Assembly (NCBI GenBank): GCA_964467615.1 | Contig: CAYXRK010000034.1 | Span: 1-32,107, forward strand | Direction: 5' to 3' | Length of the DNA stretch: 32,107 bases | Origin: CAYXRK01 sp964467615 | GTDB lineage: Bacteria > Hydrogenedentota > Hydrogenedentia > Hydrogenedentales > GCA-2746185 | Part shown: one piece after another, positions 16,577-24,417 of the stretch | Position numbering within the stretch: the stretch's first letter is position 1 | Layout: each line of letters starts with the position of its first letter | The notes under the pieces: generated by a model | The model's input: the letters and a program-made list of their open reading frames with translations, nothing else | What the model was told of the DNA's origin: nothing | The model's database searches: none | Translations under genes and position numbers: made by a program

Positions 16577-17362
16577 TCAGCCCAAGCGGTCCGCTTTCGC
16601 CAACGTAATGCCGTAGGGCGAACCCTCGGGCATGCGAAGGTACATGCCGTCTTCTTGCTGTTCGAAGGTGGGCAACACTGTCTGCACCGCGCGCCCGTTC
16701 GTGCGCGCGATCGCGTCTTCGACGTCGTTCGCTTCAGCCAACAACGCCAAGTTGCACCGCGTCGGAAATATGACCGTAAAACGCCCCGAGTCGCCCGCGT
16801 CTAGGGCGTCTTGCGGGCGAATCCAGACCGAGTCCACGGACTCTTCGCCGTCGTGCGCGGCAAGTTGTTCGCCCGGTGCGCGCGCAATAAAAAAGTGCGT
16901 ATCGAACCTCTTGGGCATTCCTTCGGGCGTAATCCAATGCGCAAAGTGTCCGAGCGCGCCGAGATCAAGCCGAAGACTCTCCGACGAGAGTAGAGCGGAG
17001 AACTGTTGTTCCCCCTTCGCTACGGCATCTCGGTGCGGATAAAGTGACGCGTGGCGCGCCGATGCGATTGGATTTCCCGTCGCACTGTCGCGTGCGAGCA
17101 GTACGCCGCTTTCTTCAAACGCTTCACGCAATGCGGCCACCCGGAAGGTTGTCAACGGGTCGTCCCAGTCCGCGCCGTCACAGAACGCCGCCAAATCGGG
17201 GTGGCTGTCGGAGTCCTCAACCTTCCCGCCGGGAAACACCAGAGCGCCGGAAGCGAAGTCGATTTGGTGGTGCCGGCGGACCATGAACACTTCGAGACCA
17301 TCCTCGGTGTCGCGGCAGAGCAATACGGTCGACGCGGGGCGGACGGGAGGAGAATCGGTCAT
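16577..17362 (-). CDS. Nudix hydrolase, NUDT19-like with split Nudix box
   Basis: This 261-aa hydrolase acts on nucleoside diphosphates linked to another moiety. It opens with STVLLCRDTEDGLEVFMVRR and FPGGKVEDSD (43-52), then about 20 extra residues, then ALREAFEESGVLL (77-89) with the metal-binding REAFEE core. The ordinary Nudix box has 14 residues between its Gly and the RE pair; here there are about 34. Interrupted boxes and the ending ...HFFIAR...W form are typical of the NUDT19 group, of which mammalian members hydrolyse CoA esters. The substrate here is inferred at best. It lies downstream of the rplQ terminator on the same strand. GGAG is 12 nt before the ATG. Confidence 0.85.
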   Translation of the reverse strand: MTDSPPVRPASTVLLCRDTEDGLEVFMVRRHHQIDFASGALVFPGGKVEDSDSHPDLAAFCDGADWDDPLTTFRVAALREAFEESGVLLARDSATGNPIASARHASLYPHRDAVAKGEQQFSALLSSESLRLDLGALGHFAHWITPEGMPKRFDTHFFIARAPGEQLAAHDGEESVDSVWIRPQDALDAGDSGRFTVIFPTRCNLALLAEANDVEDAIARTNGRAVQTVLPTFEQQEDGMYLRMPEGSPYGITLAKADRLG

Positions 17363-17394
17363 CGCGCTGGGGAACTCCGTCGTTCAGCACATAC

Positions 17395-17430
17395 AAAAAA
17401 GACCCTGCCCGTCACGGACGACTGGCAGGG
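17395..17430 (-). terminator. Intrinsic terminator of the ribosomal protein cluster
   Basis: On the minus strand CCCTGCC...GTC pairs with GAC...GGCAGGG: arms 17424-17430 and 17403-17409 (7 bp), one mismatch, then 3 bp around a 6-nt loop. Six Ts follow (17400-17395). It starts about 30 nt after the rplQ stop and separates the cluster from the Nudix gene. Confidence 0.88.
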
Positions 17431-17461
17431 CCGACAACATCATGAGAGGCGCTCTCGTCGC

Positions 17462-17842
17462 TCAATCTTCCTTCTCGACGTATTCGCCCAGCCCGACCAA
17501 CTCGATCCGCGACATCTGCGCCGAGTCACCCAAGCGGTGGCCAAGCCGAAGAATTCGGGTATACCCGCCGGGCCGCTCGACGAATTTCGGCCCGATCTCC
17601 GAAAACAGTTTCCGCACGACCTGGTCGTCGCGTAGCGCCGCAAACGCGCGCCGCCGATTGTGTACGTTGTCCTTTTTTGCCAGCGTGATCAACGGTTCCG
17701 CGAAACGCCTCAATTCCTTGGCTTTCGGCAACGTCGTCTGAATCGCGTTGTGTTTGAATAGCGCAACGGCAAGGCTCTTCATTGTGGCCTTGCGATGGGC
17801 CATGTTCCGGCCCAGAGCGCGTCCCGATTTTCGATGTCTCAT
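17462..17842 (-). CDS. rplQ: 50S ribosomal protein L17
   Basis: This 126-aa bL17 binds 23S rRNA near the tunnel exit. It starts with the characteristic MRHRKSGRALGRNMAHRKAT and contains LPKAKELRRFAEPLITLAK and RPGGYTRILRLG. AAGGA precedes the ATG by 10 nt. It is the final gene of the cluster, 44 bp after rpoA and just before the terminator. The length is normal and it has a short acidic EKED tail. Confidence 0.97.
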   Translation of the reverse strand: MRHRKSGRALGRNMAHRKATMKSLAVALFKHNAIQTTLPKAKELRRFAEPLITLAKKDNVHNRRRAFAALRDDQVVRKLFSEIGPKFVERPGGYTRILRLGHRLGDSAQMSRIELVGLGEYVEKED

Positions 17843-17886
17843 CTTTTGTCTGTTCCTTATCGTGGCCCGCCGCGATGGACAACAGG

Positions 17887-18924
17887 CTAGTCGTCGTCTT
17901 CGTCGTCGTCAGCAACGTTCAGGCCAACGGCGCCGGTTTGACCATTACCGGACGCCTTGGCGCCCCCCACCGCCCCTGCACCTAAGCTGAGGCCCATCAT
18001 TTCTAAAATAGCGTTAATCTCATCCAAAGACTTTTTCCCGAAGTTCTGAAAGCCCAGCATCTCGGATTCGGAATAGCTGACCAGGTCGCGAATCGTCCTG
18101 ATTCCGGCCGCCTTGAGGCAGTTCGCCGAACGCACGCTCAGTTCCAGTTCGTCCACGGAACGATCCAGCTTACGCCTGAGCTCCGGGTCTTCTGCAGCGC
18201 CGGCGCCACCCGTGGACGCTTCGTCTGCAGAGGCTATCGAGAATATTTTTAGATGCTGAATGATGATATCCGCGGCCTGCTCGAGGGCCACCTCGGGCGT
18301 GACCGCGCCCGTGGTCCAGACGTCCAGAACAAGTTTGTCGTAGTCAGTGTGTTGGCCCACACGCGCGTCCTCGACGAGGAAGTTCACTTTTGTGACCGGC
18401 GAGAACGCCGCGTCGAGGTAAATCGTGCCGAGCGGGGCGTGTTCAAACTCGAAGTTCTCAGCCGTCACGTATCCCCGGCCCGACGCGACCTTAATCTCCA
18501 TGTCCAGTTTCGTCGTCTTGTTCACCGAAGTGAGCACGACCAAATCGGGATTGAAGCACTCGATGTGCTCGTGGCCTTTGAACAGCGCGCCCGCGGTCAT
18601 CTCACCGTGTCCCTTGAAGGAATGGGAAAAGATGACCGATTTCTCTTCTTTGAGGCGCAATTGACATTGCTTAAGATTCAGCACTACGTCCGTCATATCT
18701 TCCTTGACGCCGGGAATCGCGGAAAACTCATGATTGATCCCTTCGACACGCACGGCCGTTACCGATGCCCCCGTCAACGACGCAAGCAACACGCGGCGCA
18801 AGGAATTGCCAATCGTTGTGCCAAACCCACGTTCGAACGGCTCGACCACGAACCGCGAATAACGGTCCGTGGAACCGGCTTCGACCTTAACGTACTTGGG
18901 AAGTTGGAAATCTGCTGCGATCAT
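17887..18924 (-). CDS. rpoA: RNA polymerase alpha subunit
   Basis: This 345-aa subunit nucleates core polymerase assembly (N-terminal domain) and contacts UP-element DNA and activators (C-terminal domain). The N-terminal part has FVVEPFERGFGTTIGNSLRR. The C-terminal domain keeps the DNA-contacting set in LSVRSANCLK and NFGKKSLDEI. Beyond the usual end at about residue 318 (EMMGLSLGAG) there is a Gly/Ala/Asn-rich tail closing in DDDEDDD. GAGGG lies upstream of ATG 18924. rpsD, often directly upstream, is absent; 76 bp of non-coding DNA separate it from rpsK. Confidence 0.98.
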   Translation of the reverse strand: MIAADFQLPKYVKVEAGSTDRYSRFVVEPFERGFGTTIGNSLRRVLLASLTGASVTAVRVEGINHEFSAIPGVKEDMTDVVLNLKQCQLRLKEEKSVIFSHSFKGHGEMTAGALFKGHEHIECFNPDLVVLTSVNKTTKLDMEIKVASGRGYVTAENFEFEHAPLGTIYLDAAFSPVTKVNFLVEDARVGQHTDYDKLVLDVWTTGAVTPEVALEQAADIIIQHLKIFSIASADEASTGGAGAAEDPELRRKLDRSVDELELSVRSANCLKAAGIRTIRDLVSYSESEMLGFQNFGKKSLDEINAILEMMGLSLGAGAVGGAKASGNGQTGAVGLNVADDDEDDD

Positions 18925-19000
18925 TCGTGTCGCCCTCTATACCTAAACGGTTCGGCCCTGGTATGGTCCTTGGATTCTGAAAGTCTCTACCCGCTCGAAG

Positions 19001-19402
19001 TCACACGCGACGGCGCTTTTTCGGCCGACATCCATTGTGCGGTATACCGGTACAATCGCGAATCAACGTTACGTCCAATCCGGCCGCTTGAATCGCGCGT
19101 ATCGCCGACTCACGTCCCGAACCGGGCCCTCGAACGTGGATTCGCACTTCTTTGAGTCCGGCTTCGCGGGCGCGTTGTGCGGCCTTTTCAGCCGCCAACT
19201 GCGCAGCGTAGGCCGTGCTCTTGCGGGAACCCGTGAATCCCACCTGCCCCGCGCTTGACCACGACACTACATTGCCCGACGAGTCCGTAATCGACACAAT
19301 CGTGTTGTTGAACGTCGCTTGAATATGCGCATAACCCGACGTACTCGTAAGGGCAAGTTTCTTCTTCTTCCCCTTACCTTTCTTCTTCGTCTCTTTTTGC
19401 AC
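19001..19402 (-). CDS. rpsK: 30S ribosomal protein S11
   Basis: This 133-aa uS11 of the small-subunit platform contacts the mRNA exit region. It has a basic Lys-rich N-terminus (KKKGKGKKKK) and the conserved AHIQATFNNTIVSITD, GFTGSRKSTAYAAQ and the C-terminal DCTGIPHNGCRPKKRRRV. Start GTG 19402 has AGGAG about 9 nt upstream. It sits 11 bp after rpsM. Confidence 0.97.
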   Translation of the reverse strand: MQKETKKKGKGKKKKLALTSTSGYAHIQATFNNTIVSITDSSGNVVSWSSAGQVGFTGSRKSTAYAAQLAAEKAAQRAREAGLKEVRIHVRGPGSGRESAIRAIQAAGLDVTLIRDCTGIPHNGCRPKKRRRV

Positions 19403-19413
19403 CGATCAGTCTC

Positions 19414-19779
19414 CTACTTTTTCTTAATCGACGTGCGGCGAGGGCCTTTGCGCGTGCGCGCATTGGTATGAGTACGCTGGCCGCGGACCGGCAATCCACG
19501 CTTGTGACGCAGGCCACGGTAACAGTTGATGTCCATCAGGCGCTTGATGTTCGCCGTGACCTCGCGGCGAAGATCGCCTTCGACCTTGAAATCGTTCTGG
19601 ATGATGGCGGAGAGCGTGTTGACCTGTTCATCCGTCAGTTGATGCACCCGCACTTGGGGTGCAATTCCGACCTTCTGGCAAATCTGTTTGGCGCGGGCCG
19701 GGCCGATACCAAAAATGTACTGGAGGCCCACCTCGACGCGCTTGGTGCGGGGAAGGTCTATGCCAACGATGCGTGCCAT
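19414..19779 (-). CDS. rpsM: 30S ribosomal protein S13
   Basis: This 121-aa uS13 is in the small-subunit head and bridges to the 50S subunit. ARIVGIDLPRTKRVEVGL, YIFGIGPARAKQI (helix-hairpin-helix), YRGLRHKRGLPVRGQRT and the basic tail RKGPRRTSIKKK are diagnostic. GAGGAG lies 10 nt before ATG 19779, overlapping the end of rpmJ. Confidence 0.97.
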   Translation of the reverse strand: MARIVGIDLPRTKRVEVGLQYIFGIGPARAKQICQKVGIAPQVRVHQLTDEQVNTLSAIIQNDFKVEGDLRREVTANIKRLMDINCYRGLRHKRGLPVRGQRTHTNARTRKGPRRTSIKKK

Positions 19780-19793
19780 GACGTTTTGGCTCC

Positions 19794-19907
19794 TCAGCCC
19801 TGGCGCTGTTTATGCTTAGGGTTTTCGCAGATCACGCGCACACGGCCGTGCCGCTTGATGATCTTGCACTTCTCGCAAATCTTTTTGACCGAACTGCGTA
19901 CTTTCAT
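19794..19907 (-). CDS. rpmJ: 50S ribosomal protein L36
   Basis: This small 37-aa gene is easily missed. Reading from ATG 19907 gives MKVRSSVKKICEKCKIIKRH then GRVRVICENPKHKQRQG. The zinc ligands Cys11, Cys14, Cys27 and His32 are present, so this is the zinc-binding (C+) form. A partial GGAGCG element precedes the start. It lies between infA and rpsM, its usual place. Confidence 0.95.
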   Translation of the reverse strand: MKVRSSVKKICEKCKIIKRHGRVRVICENPKHKQRQG

Positions 19908-19919
19908 CTCTCGCTCCGT

Positions 19920-20135
19920 TCATTTGTAGCGGTGCGTGATCCGCCCACGCGTACCGTCATACGTGGACAACTCCACCCGCACCCGCTCGCCGGGCAGCAC
20001 ACGTGTAAATTTCATGCGCATCGACCCGGCAATATGGGCGACCACTCGCTGGCCGCCGTCCAACTCAACGCGAAACATATCGTTCGGCAGATCTTCGATG
20101 ACCGTGCCGTCCGCCGTCCCGCGGGACTCTTCCAT
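19920..20135 (-). CDS. infA: Translation initiation factor IF-1
   Basis: This 71-aa OB-fold protein occupies the ribosomal A site during initiation. LPNDMFRVELDGGQRVVAHI, SMRMKFTRVLPGERVRVELS and YDGTRGRITHRYK are the family core. The N-terminus MEESRGTADGTV differs from the common MAKED start. ATG 20135 is 3 bp after the map stop and TAAGG overlaps that stop, so expression is probably coupled to map. Confidence 0.97.
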   Translation of the reverse strand: MEESRGTADGTVIEDLPNDMFRVELDGGQRVVAHIAGSMRMKFTRVLPGERVRVELSTYDGTRGRITHRYK

Positions 20136-20138
20136 ACC

Positions 20139-20921
20139 TTACGTTAATGCCCCCGGCATGCCCCAGGCCAAGCGGGGCGTGACCGACAACACGTCCGCCT
20201 CACCCTCGCGCACGACAACGCTGTGCTCGAAATGACAACTCGGCCGCCGATCCGCGGTCACCGCGGTCCAGCCGTCCGACAACACTTCCACCTCGTCCAC
20301 GCCGGCGTTCACCATCGGCTCGATCGCGAGCACCATTCCGGACTTGAGACGCGGGCCCCTCTGGCCCGTATCGAAATTCGGGACTTGCGGCTCTTCGTGC
20401 ATTTCCGTGCCGATACCGTGTCCAACGAAATTCTTCACGACTGAAAAACCTTCCGATTCGCAGGTCTGTTGCACCGCCCGCGAAATATCCACGAGATAAT
20501 TCCCGGCCCGCGCCGCCGCTATGCCATTCGCTAGGGCCCGCTCGGTCGCTTCCATCAATCGTTGACGTTCCTCGTTCAATACGCCGCATGCAACCGAAAT
20601 TGCCGCATCGCCGCAGTAGCCCTTGTATCGGACCCCCACATCAATGCTCACAATCTGACCGTCCTTCAGGACGCGCCGCCCCGGGATACCGTGGATGATT
20701 TCCTCATCCACGGAAATGCACGCGGACTTCGGATAGCCTTGATACCCCTTGAAGCTCGGCTTACCGCCCGCGCGGATGATGATCTCCTCGGCCTCCGCGT
20801 CGAGTTCGCCCGTCGTTACTCCCGGCCGGACCCGCTCGGCAAGAGTCGCGAGCACCTCAGCGACAATCGCGTTGGCCTGCCTAAGCAAATCGATCTCGCG
20901 CTTTGTGCGTATCGCAATCAT
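20139..20921 (-). CDS. map: Methionine aminopeptidase, type I
   Basis: This 260-aa pita-bread metalloenzyme removes the initiator Met from nascent proteins. The metal ligands can be placed: Asp in SIDVGVRYKGYCGDAA (two), His in FVGHGIGTEMHEEP, Glu in VLAIEPMVNAG and Glu in FEHSVVV. There is no N-terminal zinc-finger extension. Its ATG overlaps the adk stop as ATGA (20918-20921), evidence of translational coupling. The secY-adk-map-infA order is common. Confidence 0.97.
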   Translation of the reverse strand: MIAIRTKREIDLLRQANAIVAEVLATLAERVRPGVTTGELDAEAEEIIIRAGGKPSFKGYQGYPKSACISVDEEIIHGIPGRRVLKDGQIVSIDVGVRYKGYCGDAAISVACGVLNEERQRLMEATERALANGIAAARAGNYLVDISRAVQQTCESEGFSVVKNFVGHGIGTEMHEEPQVPNFDTGQRGPRLKSGMVLAIEPMVNAGVDEVEVLSDGWTAVTADRRPSCHFEHSVVVREGEADVLSVTPRLAWGMPGALT

Positions 20922-21595
20922 CCCGTCACCTCAGGCGCCACTTCGAGGACCGCATCGATATCCGAGGCCACTTCATCCGCAGGCTTGCCCACGCCGTCAA
21001 TGATTGTGAGCAGCCCTTCGCGCCGATAAAAGTCGATGATCGGCTCCGTCGTCTCGTGATACACCCGCAGGCGCTCTCGAATCGTCGATTCTTGGTCGTC
21101 CTCGCGCTGCACGAGACCCGCGCCGCCGCATGAAGCGTTGTCGCAGATCCCGTCTCGCCGCGGCGGCTGAAACTTCAAGTTGTAAATCGCCCCGCACGCC
21201 GGACAACTCCGCCGTGCCGTGACCCGCGATACAATCTCGTCGTCTCCAACGTGGATATCGATCACCGCCGTCAGCGATTCGCCTCGCTTCTCCAACAGAC
21301 GATCAAACTCCTCCGCCTGCGGAATGGAGCGCGGGAACCCATCGAGCACGTAGCCCCTTTCGCAATCAGGCCGTGACAATCGGTTTGCGACCGCCTGGCA
21401 CGCCATGTCGTCTGGGACCAAGTGGCCTGTTCTCAAATACTCTTCAATTTTTCTGCCAAGCGCCGACTGGGTCTCGTGCGCCCGGAATATGTCACCCGTG
21501 GAAATGTGGGGCCAGCTGTATCGTTCAGCGAGCCGCTGCGCCTGAGTGCCTTTACCGGCCCCCGGCGCGCCCAATATCACGATACGCTGGGCCAC
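20918..21595 (-). CDS. adk: Adenylate kinase, long zinc-LID form
   Basis: This 225-aa enzyme interconverts ATP+AMP and 2 ADP. The P-loop GAPGAGKGTQ (9-18), AMP-site STGDIFRA and LDGFPRS (84-90) are present. The LID carries a Cys4 site: Cys131 and Cys134 (CPAC), then Cys151 and Cys156 in CDNASCGG. The second pair has four intervening residues where two are usual. Start GTG 21595 is 10 bp after the secY stop with GAGGA upstream. The stop overlaps map. Confidence 0.96.
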   Translation of the reverse strand: MAQRIVILGAPGAGKGTQAQRLAERYSWPHISTGDIFRAHETQSALGRKIEEYLRTGHLVPDDMACQAVANRLSRPDCERGYVLDGFPRSIPQAEEFDRLLEKRGESLTAVIDIHVGDDEIVSRVTARRSCPACGAIYNLKFQPPRRDGICDNASCGGAGLVQREDDQESTIRERLRVYHETTEPIIDFYRREGLLTIIDGVGKPADEVASDIDAVLEVAPEVTG

Positions 21596-21605
21596 GATTC
21601 CTCGG

Positions 21606-22937
21606 TTATCCTCTACGCGAACGGATTCTGCGTCCTTTCGAGAACCCTTCGTAGTTACGCATCACGAGGTGCTGTTCCATCTGTTTTACCGTGTCCAGCG
21701 CCACGCCTACCATAATTAACAAACTCGTGCCACCGAAGAAACTGACGATATTGTAATCGTAAATCTCGAAGGCCCGGTACATGAGCGTCGGTAAGGCCGA
21801 TACCACCACCAAGAAGAGCGCCCCGACCAACGTGATCCGCGTCATAACTTTGTTCAGATAGTCCGCCGTCGCCTTACCAGGTCGAATGCCCATGATTACA
21901 CCACCGTACTTCTTCATGTTGTCGGCGATCTCCACCGGATTGAATGTGATCGCCGTGTAGAAGAACGAGAAGAAAATGATGAGCACGGCGAAGGCCGCGC
22001 CGTACGGCGCCGTGCCGTAGGCAAACCAGTCGTTAAATATTTTCTGGATGAAGGGCACGTTGATGCTGCTGCCAATCATGCTCGGAATCATCAGCAGAGA
22101 ACTGGCGAAAATGATCGGAATGACGCCCGCTTGATTCACGCGCAACGGCAGGTAGTTGCGCCCGCCCGCGGTCACGTGCCGCCCTTTGACTTGCCGCGGA
22201 TATTGGACCGGCACACGCCGCTGGCCCACGGTCACAAGAATAATGCCGCCGACCACCAACACGAACACAATAATCATTACGCCCACTTTGAAGAAATTCA
22301 GGTCTCCTTGCTGAAGCAAATTGACCACAGTGATCGTCGCGCCGGGCATACTGGAAATGATGCTCGCGAAAATAATCAACGACATTCCATTTCCGAGTCC
22401 GAACTCGCTAATTTGCTCGCCCAGCCACATGATGAACGCGGTACCGGTCGTGAACGACACGACGCACATAAAGTAGAAACCAAAGCCCTGGCTCATCAGA
22501 ATCGGCGTGTCGCCGGCGTTAAGCTGTTTGAGGAACGACGCCACCATGATGGATTGGACGATGCACAACCCTATCGTACCGTAGCGCGTGTATTCCGTGA
22601 TCTTCTTTTGTCCCTCTGCCCCGGCCTTCTGGAGCGTTTCGAGCGCGGGAATCACCGCGACCAACAACGACATAATGATCGATGCCGAAATGTACGGCAT
22701 GATTCCAAGCGCGAATATCGTCGCGTTTGCGAAAGCCCCGCCCGAAAACATGTCGTAAAACGTAAGCAGGCCGCCCATCTCGCCGATTACCTGCGCCAGC
22801 GCTTGGCCATCGACGCCCGGCGTGGGCACATGCGCGCCCAAACGGTACACCGCGACCATCACCAGCGTAAAAATAATCCGCTGACGAAGCTCGGGGATCT
22901 TGAATGAATTTCGAAATGCTTCGATTGGCTGAGACAC
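21606..22937 (-). CDS. secY: Protein translocase subunit SecY
   Basis: This 443-aa channel subunit of the Sec translocon spans the inner membrane with ten helices by family knowledge. Recognisable parts are the N-terminal FRNSFKIPELRQRIIFTL, the plug region FSGGAFANATIFALGIMPYISASI, the RRVPVQYPRQVKGRHVTAGG loop and the NPVEIADNMKKYGGVIMGIRPG loop that meets the ribosome and SecA. Start GTG 22937 has AAAGG upstream. It lies 6 bp after rplO, as in most spc operons. Confidence 0.97.
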   Translation of the reverse strand: MSQPIEAFRNSFKIPELRQRIIFTLVMVAVYRLGAHVPTPGVDGQALAQVIGEMGGLLTFYDMFSGGAFANATIFALGIMPYISASIIMSLLVAVIPALETLQKAGAEGQKKITEYTRYGTIGLCIVQSIMVASFLKQLNAGDTPILMSQGFGFYFMCVVSFTTGTAFIMWLGEQISEFGLGNGMSLIIFASIISSMPGATITVVNLLQQGDLNFFKVGVMIIVFVLVVGGIILVTVGQRRVPVQYPRQVKGRHVTAGGRNYLPLRVNQAGVIPIIFASSLLMIPSMIGSSINVPFIQKIFNDWFAYGTAPYGAAFAVLIIFFSFFYTAITFNPVEIADNMKKYGGVIMGIRPGKATADYLNKVMTRITLVGALFLVVVSALPTLMYRAFEIYDYNIVSFFGGTSLLIMVGVALDTVKQMEQHLVMRNYEGFSKGRRIRSRRG

Positions 22938-22943
22938 GTTTCG

Positions 22944-23447
22944 TTACCTTTTACCCGGACTGCCCTTTTTGGTCCGGCGTACAACTGCGCGGGCCTTAGG
23001 GGCCGGCACTATTTCGATCGTGCAACCGGCCGCTTCGGCTTTTTGCCGCGCCCCTTCTGAAATGGCCGCGACCTTCAAGCGCAACTTCTTGGTCATTTCG
23101 CCGCGCGACAATATCTTGATTCCACCGACGGCGACCTTGACCAAGCGGCGCTCAAAACAGACCTCGGCCGAGACCTCCTCGCCGTCGTTGAACCATTTGT
23201 CGAGAATGTCGAGATTGATCGCGGCAAACCCGTGACGGTTTTCGTGGCGAAATCCGCGCTTCGGCAAACGCCGAATCAACGGCATTTGACCGCCCTCAAA
23301 GCCAAATCGGCGAGAGTATCCCGAGCGGGCCTTTTGTCCCTTATGGCCCTTACAACTGGTCTTCCCATGGCCCGAACTCGGCCCACGGCCGACGCGCTTG
23401 CGCTTCTTGCGCTCCAGCGTTCCCGGCGTCAATGTGTTCAGATTCAT
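22944..23447 (-). CDS. rplO: 50S ribosomal protein L15
   Basis: This uL15 is 167 aa, somewhat longer than the usual length of about 145. It starts MNLNTLTPGTLERKKRKRVG and has the Gly-rich RGPSSGHGKTSCKGHKGQKAR and FGFEGGQMPLIRRLPKRGF. The tail RAVVRRTKKGSPGKR is extra and basic. GAGGA lies 8 nt before ATG 23447. rpmD, normally immediately upstream, is missing. Confidence 0.97.
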   Translation of the reverse strand: MNLNTLTPGTLERKKRKRVGRGPSSGHGKTSCKGHKGQKARSGYSRRFGFEGGQMPLIRRLPKRGFRHENRHGFAAINLDILDKWFNDGEEVSAEVCFERRLVKVAVGGIKILSRGEMTKKLRLKVAAISEGARQKAEAAGCTIEIVPAPKARAVVRRTKKGSPGKR

Positions 23448-23504
23448 CTCGTGGTCCTCGTTACATCCGTCTCAATACTGAAATGGCGGAGTGATTATTC
23501 GGCG

Positions 23505-24032
23505 CTACAGTATTTCGGCAATCTCGCGGCCCCGCAATTCGGCCACTTCTTCGAGCGTCTTGAGCCCCTTCAATGCATCCAGCGTCGCCCACACGACATT
23601 CGTCGCGTTGTTCGACCCCAGCGATTTCGTCAAAATATTCCGGTAACCCGCCGCTTCAAGCACCGCGCGCACCGACCCGCCCGCGACGACGCCCGTCCCA
23701 AGCGAGGCCGGTTTCAGCAACACCCGCGCTGCATCGGCCCGCCCGATGATTTCGTGCGGGACGGTTGTATTCACCACCGGCACGCGGACCATGGATTTCT
23801 TCGCGCGCTCCACCGCCTTACGGATCGCCTCTGGGACCTCGGCCGCCTTACCAAGCGCCGCGCCGACGCGGCCCCGCCCGTCGCCGACTACCGCGACGGC
23901 GCTAAAGCTGAACCGCCGTCCGCCCTTCACTACTTTCGCGACACGGTAAATCTTGACGACATTTTCGATGAACTCGGATTCGGACCCCTCGGAACGAGAG
24001 GAACGTTTGCTCGATGACGATGCAGATGCCAC
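23505..24032 (-). CDS. rpsE: 30S ribosomal protein S5
   Basis: This 175-aa uS5 takes part in decoding accuracy and mRNA unwinding. FIENVVKIYRVAKVVKGGRRF, VVGDGRGRVGAALGKAAEVPEA and LGSNNATNVVWATLDAL mark the family. The first 19 residues are a Ser-rich extension (ASASSSSKRSSRSEGSES). Start GTG 24032 has AGGAG about 8 nt upstream. It is 11 bp after rplR. Confidence 0.97.
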   Translation of the reverse strand: MASASSSSKRSSRSEGSESEFIENVVKIYRVAKVVKGGRRFSFSAVAVVGDGRGRVGAALGKAAEVPEAIRKAVERAKKSMVRVPVVNTTVPHEIIGRADAARVLLKPASLGTGVVAGGSVRAVLEAAGYRNILTKSLGSNNATNVVWATLDALKGLKTLEEVAELRGREIAEIL

Positions 24033-24043
24033 AACCCTGTCTC

Positions 24044-24397
24044 CTAGAACTTGAGGCCCGCTTCGCGGGCACCCTCGGCCAATGCCTTCAAACGCCCGTG
24101 ATACGCGCGGCCGGCGCGATCAAACGCGACTTGCGTGACTTTGTTTTCCAAGGCGCGGGCGCCAAGGGCCTTGCCGATTTCTTTCGCGTCCGATATGGAC
24201 CGCCCTGGGCGCTTGAGCGACACCGACGACGCCTCGGCCAGCGTAGTCCCGTTGGTATCATCAATAATCTGCGCGTAGATGTGTTTCAGCGAACGGCGCA
24301 CACACAACCGCGGACGCTCCGCAGTGCCACTGAGGTTCTTACGGATTCCCTTGCGGCGCCGTTCCATCAACGCGCGCTTATATAAAACTTTGTTCAT
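24044..24397 (-). CDS. rplR: 50S ribosomal protein L18
   Basis: This 117-aa uL18 anchors 5S rRNA to the large subunit. RRRKGIRKNLSGTAERPRLCV, HIYAQIIDDTNGTTLAEAS and the end VAFDRAGRAYHGRLKALAEGAREAGLKF are diagnostic. AGGAG lies 11 nt before ATG 24397, in the 20-bp gap after rplF. Confidence 0.97.
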   Translation of the reverse strand: MNKVLYKRALMERRRKGIRKNLSGTAERPRLCVRRSLKHIYAQIIDDTNGTTLAEASSVSLKRPGRSISDAKEIGKALGARALENKVTQVAFDRAGRAYHGRLKALAEGAREAGLKF

Positions 24398-24417
24398 TGC
24401 AATGTGCTCCTAAAATC

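Noticed and set aside
23448..23504. Possible hidden rpmD
   Set aside because: 57 bp is too short for L30 and no frame resembles it.
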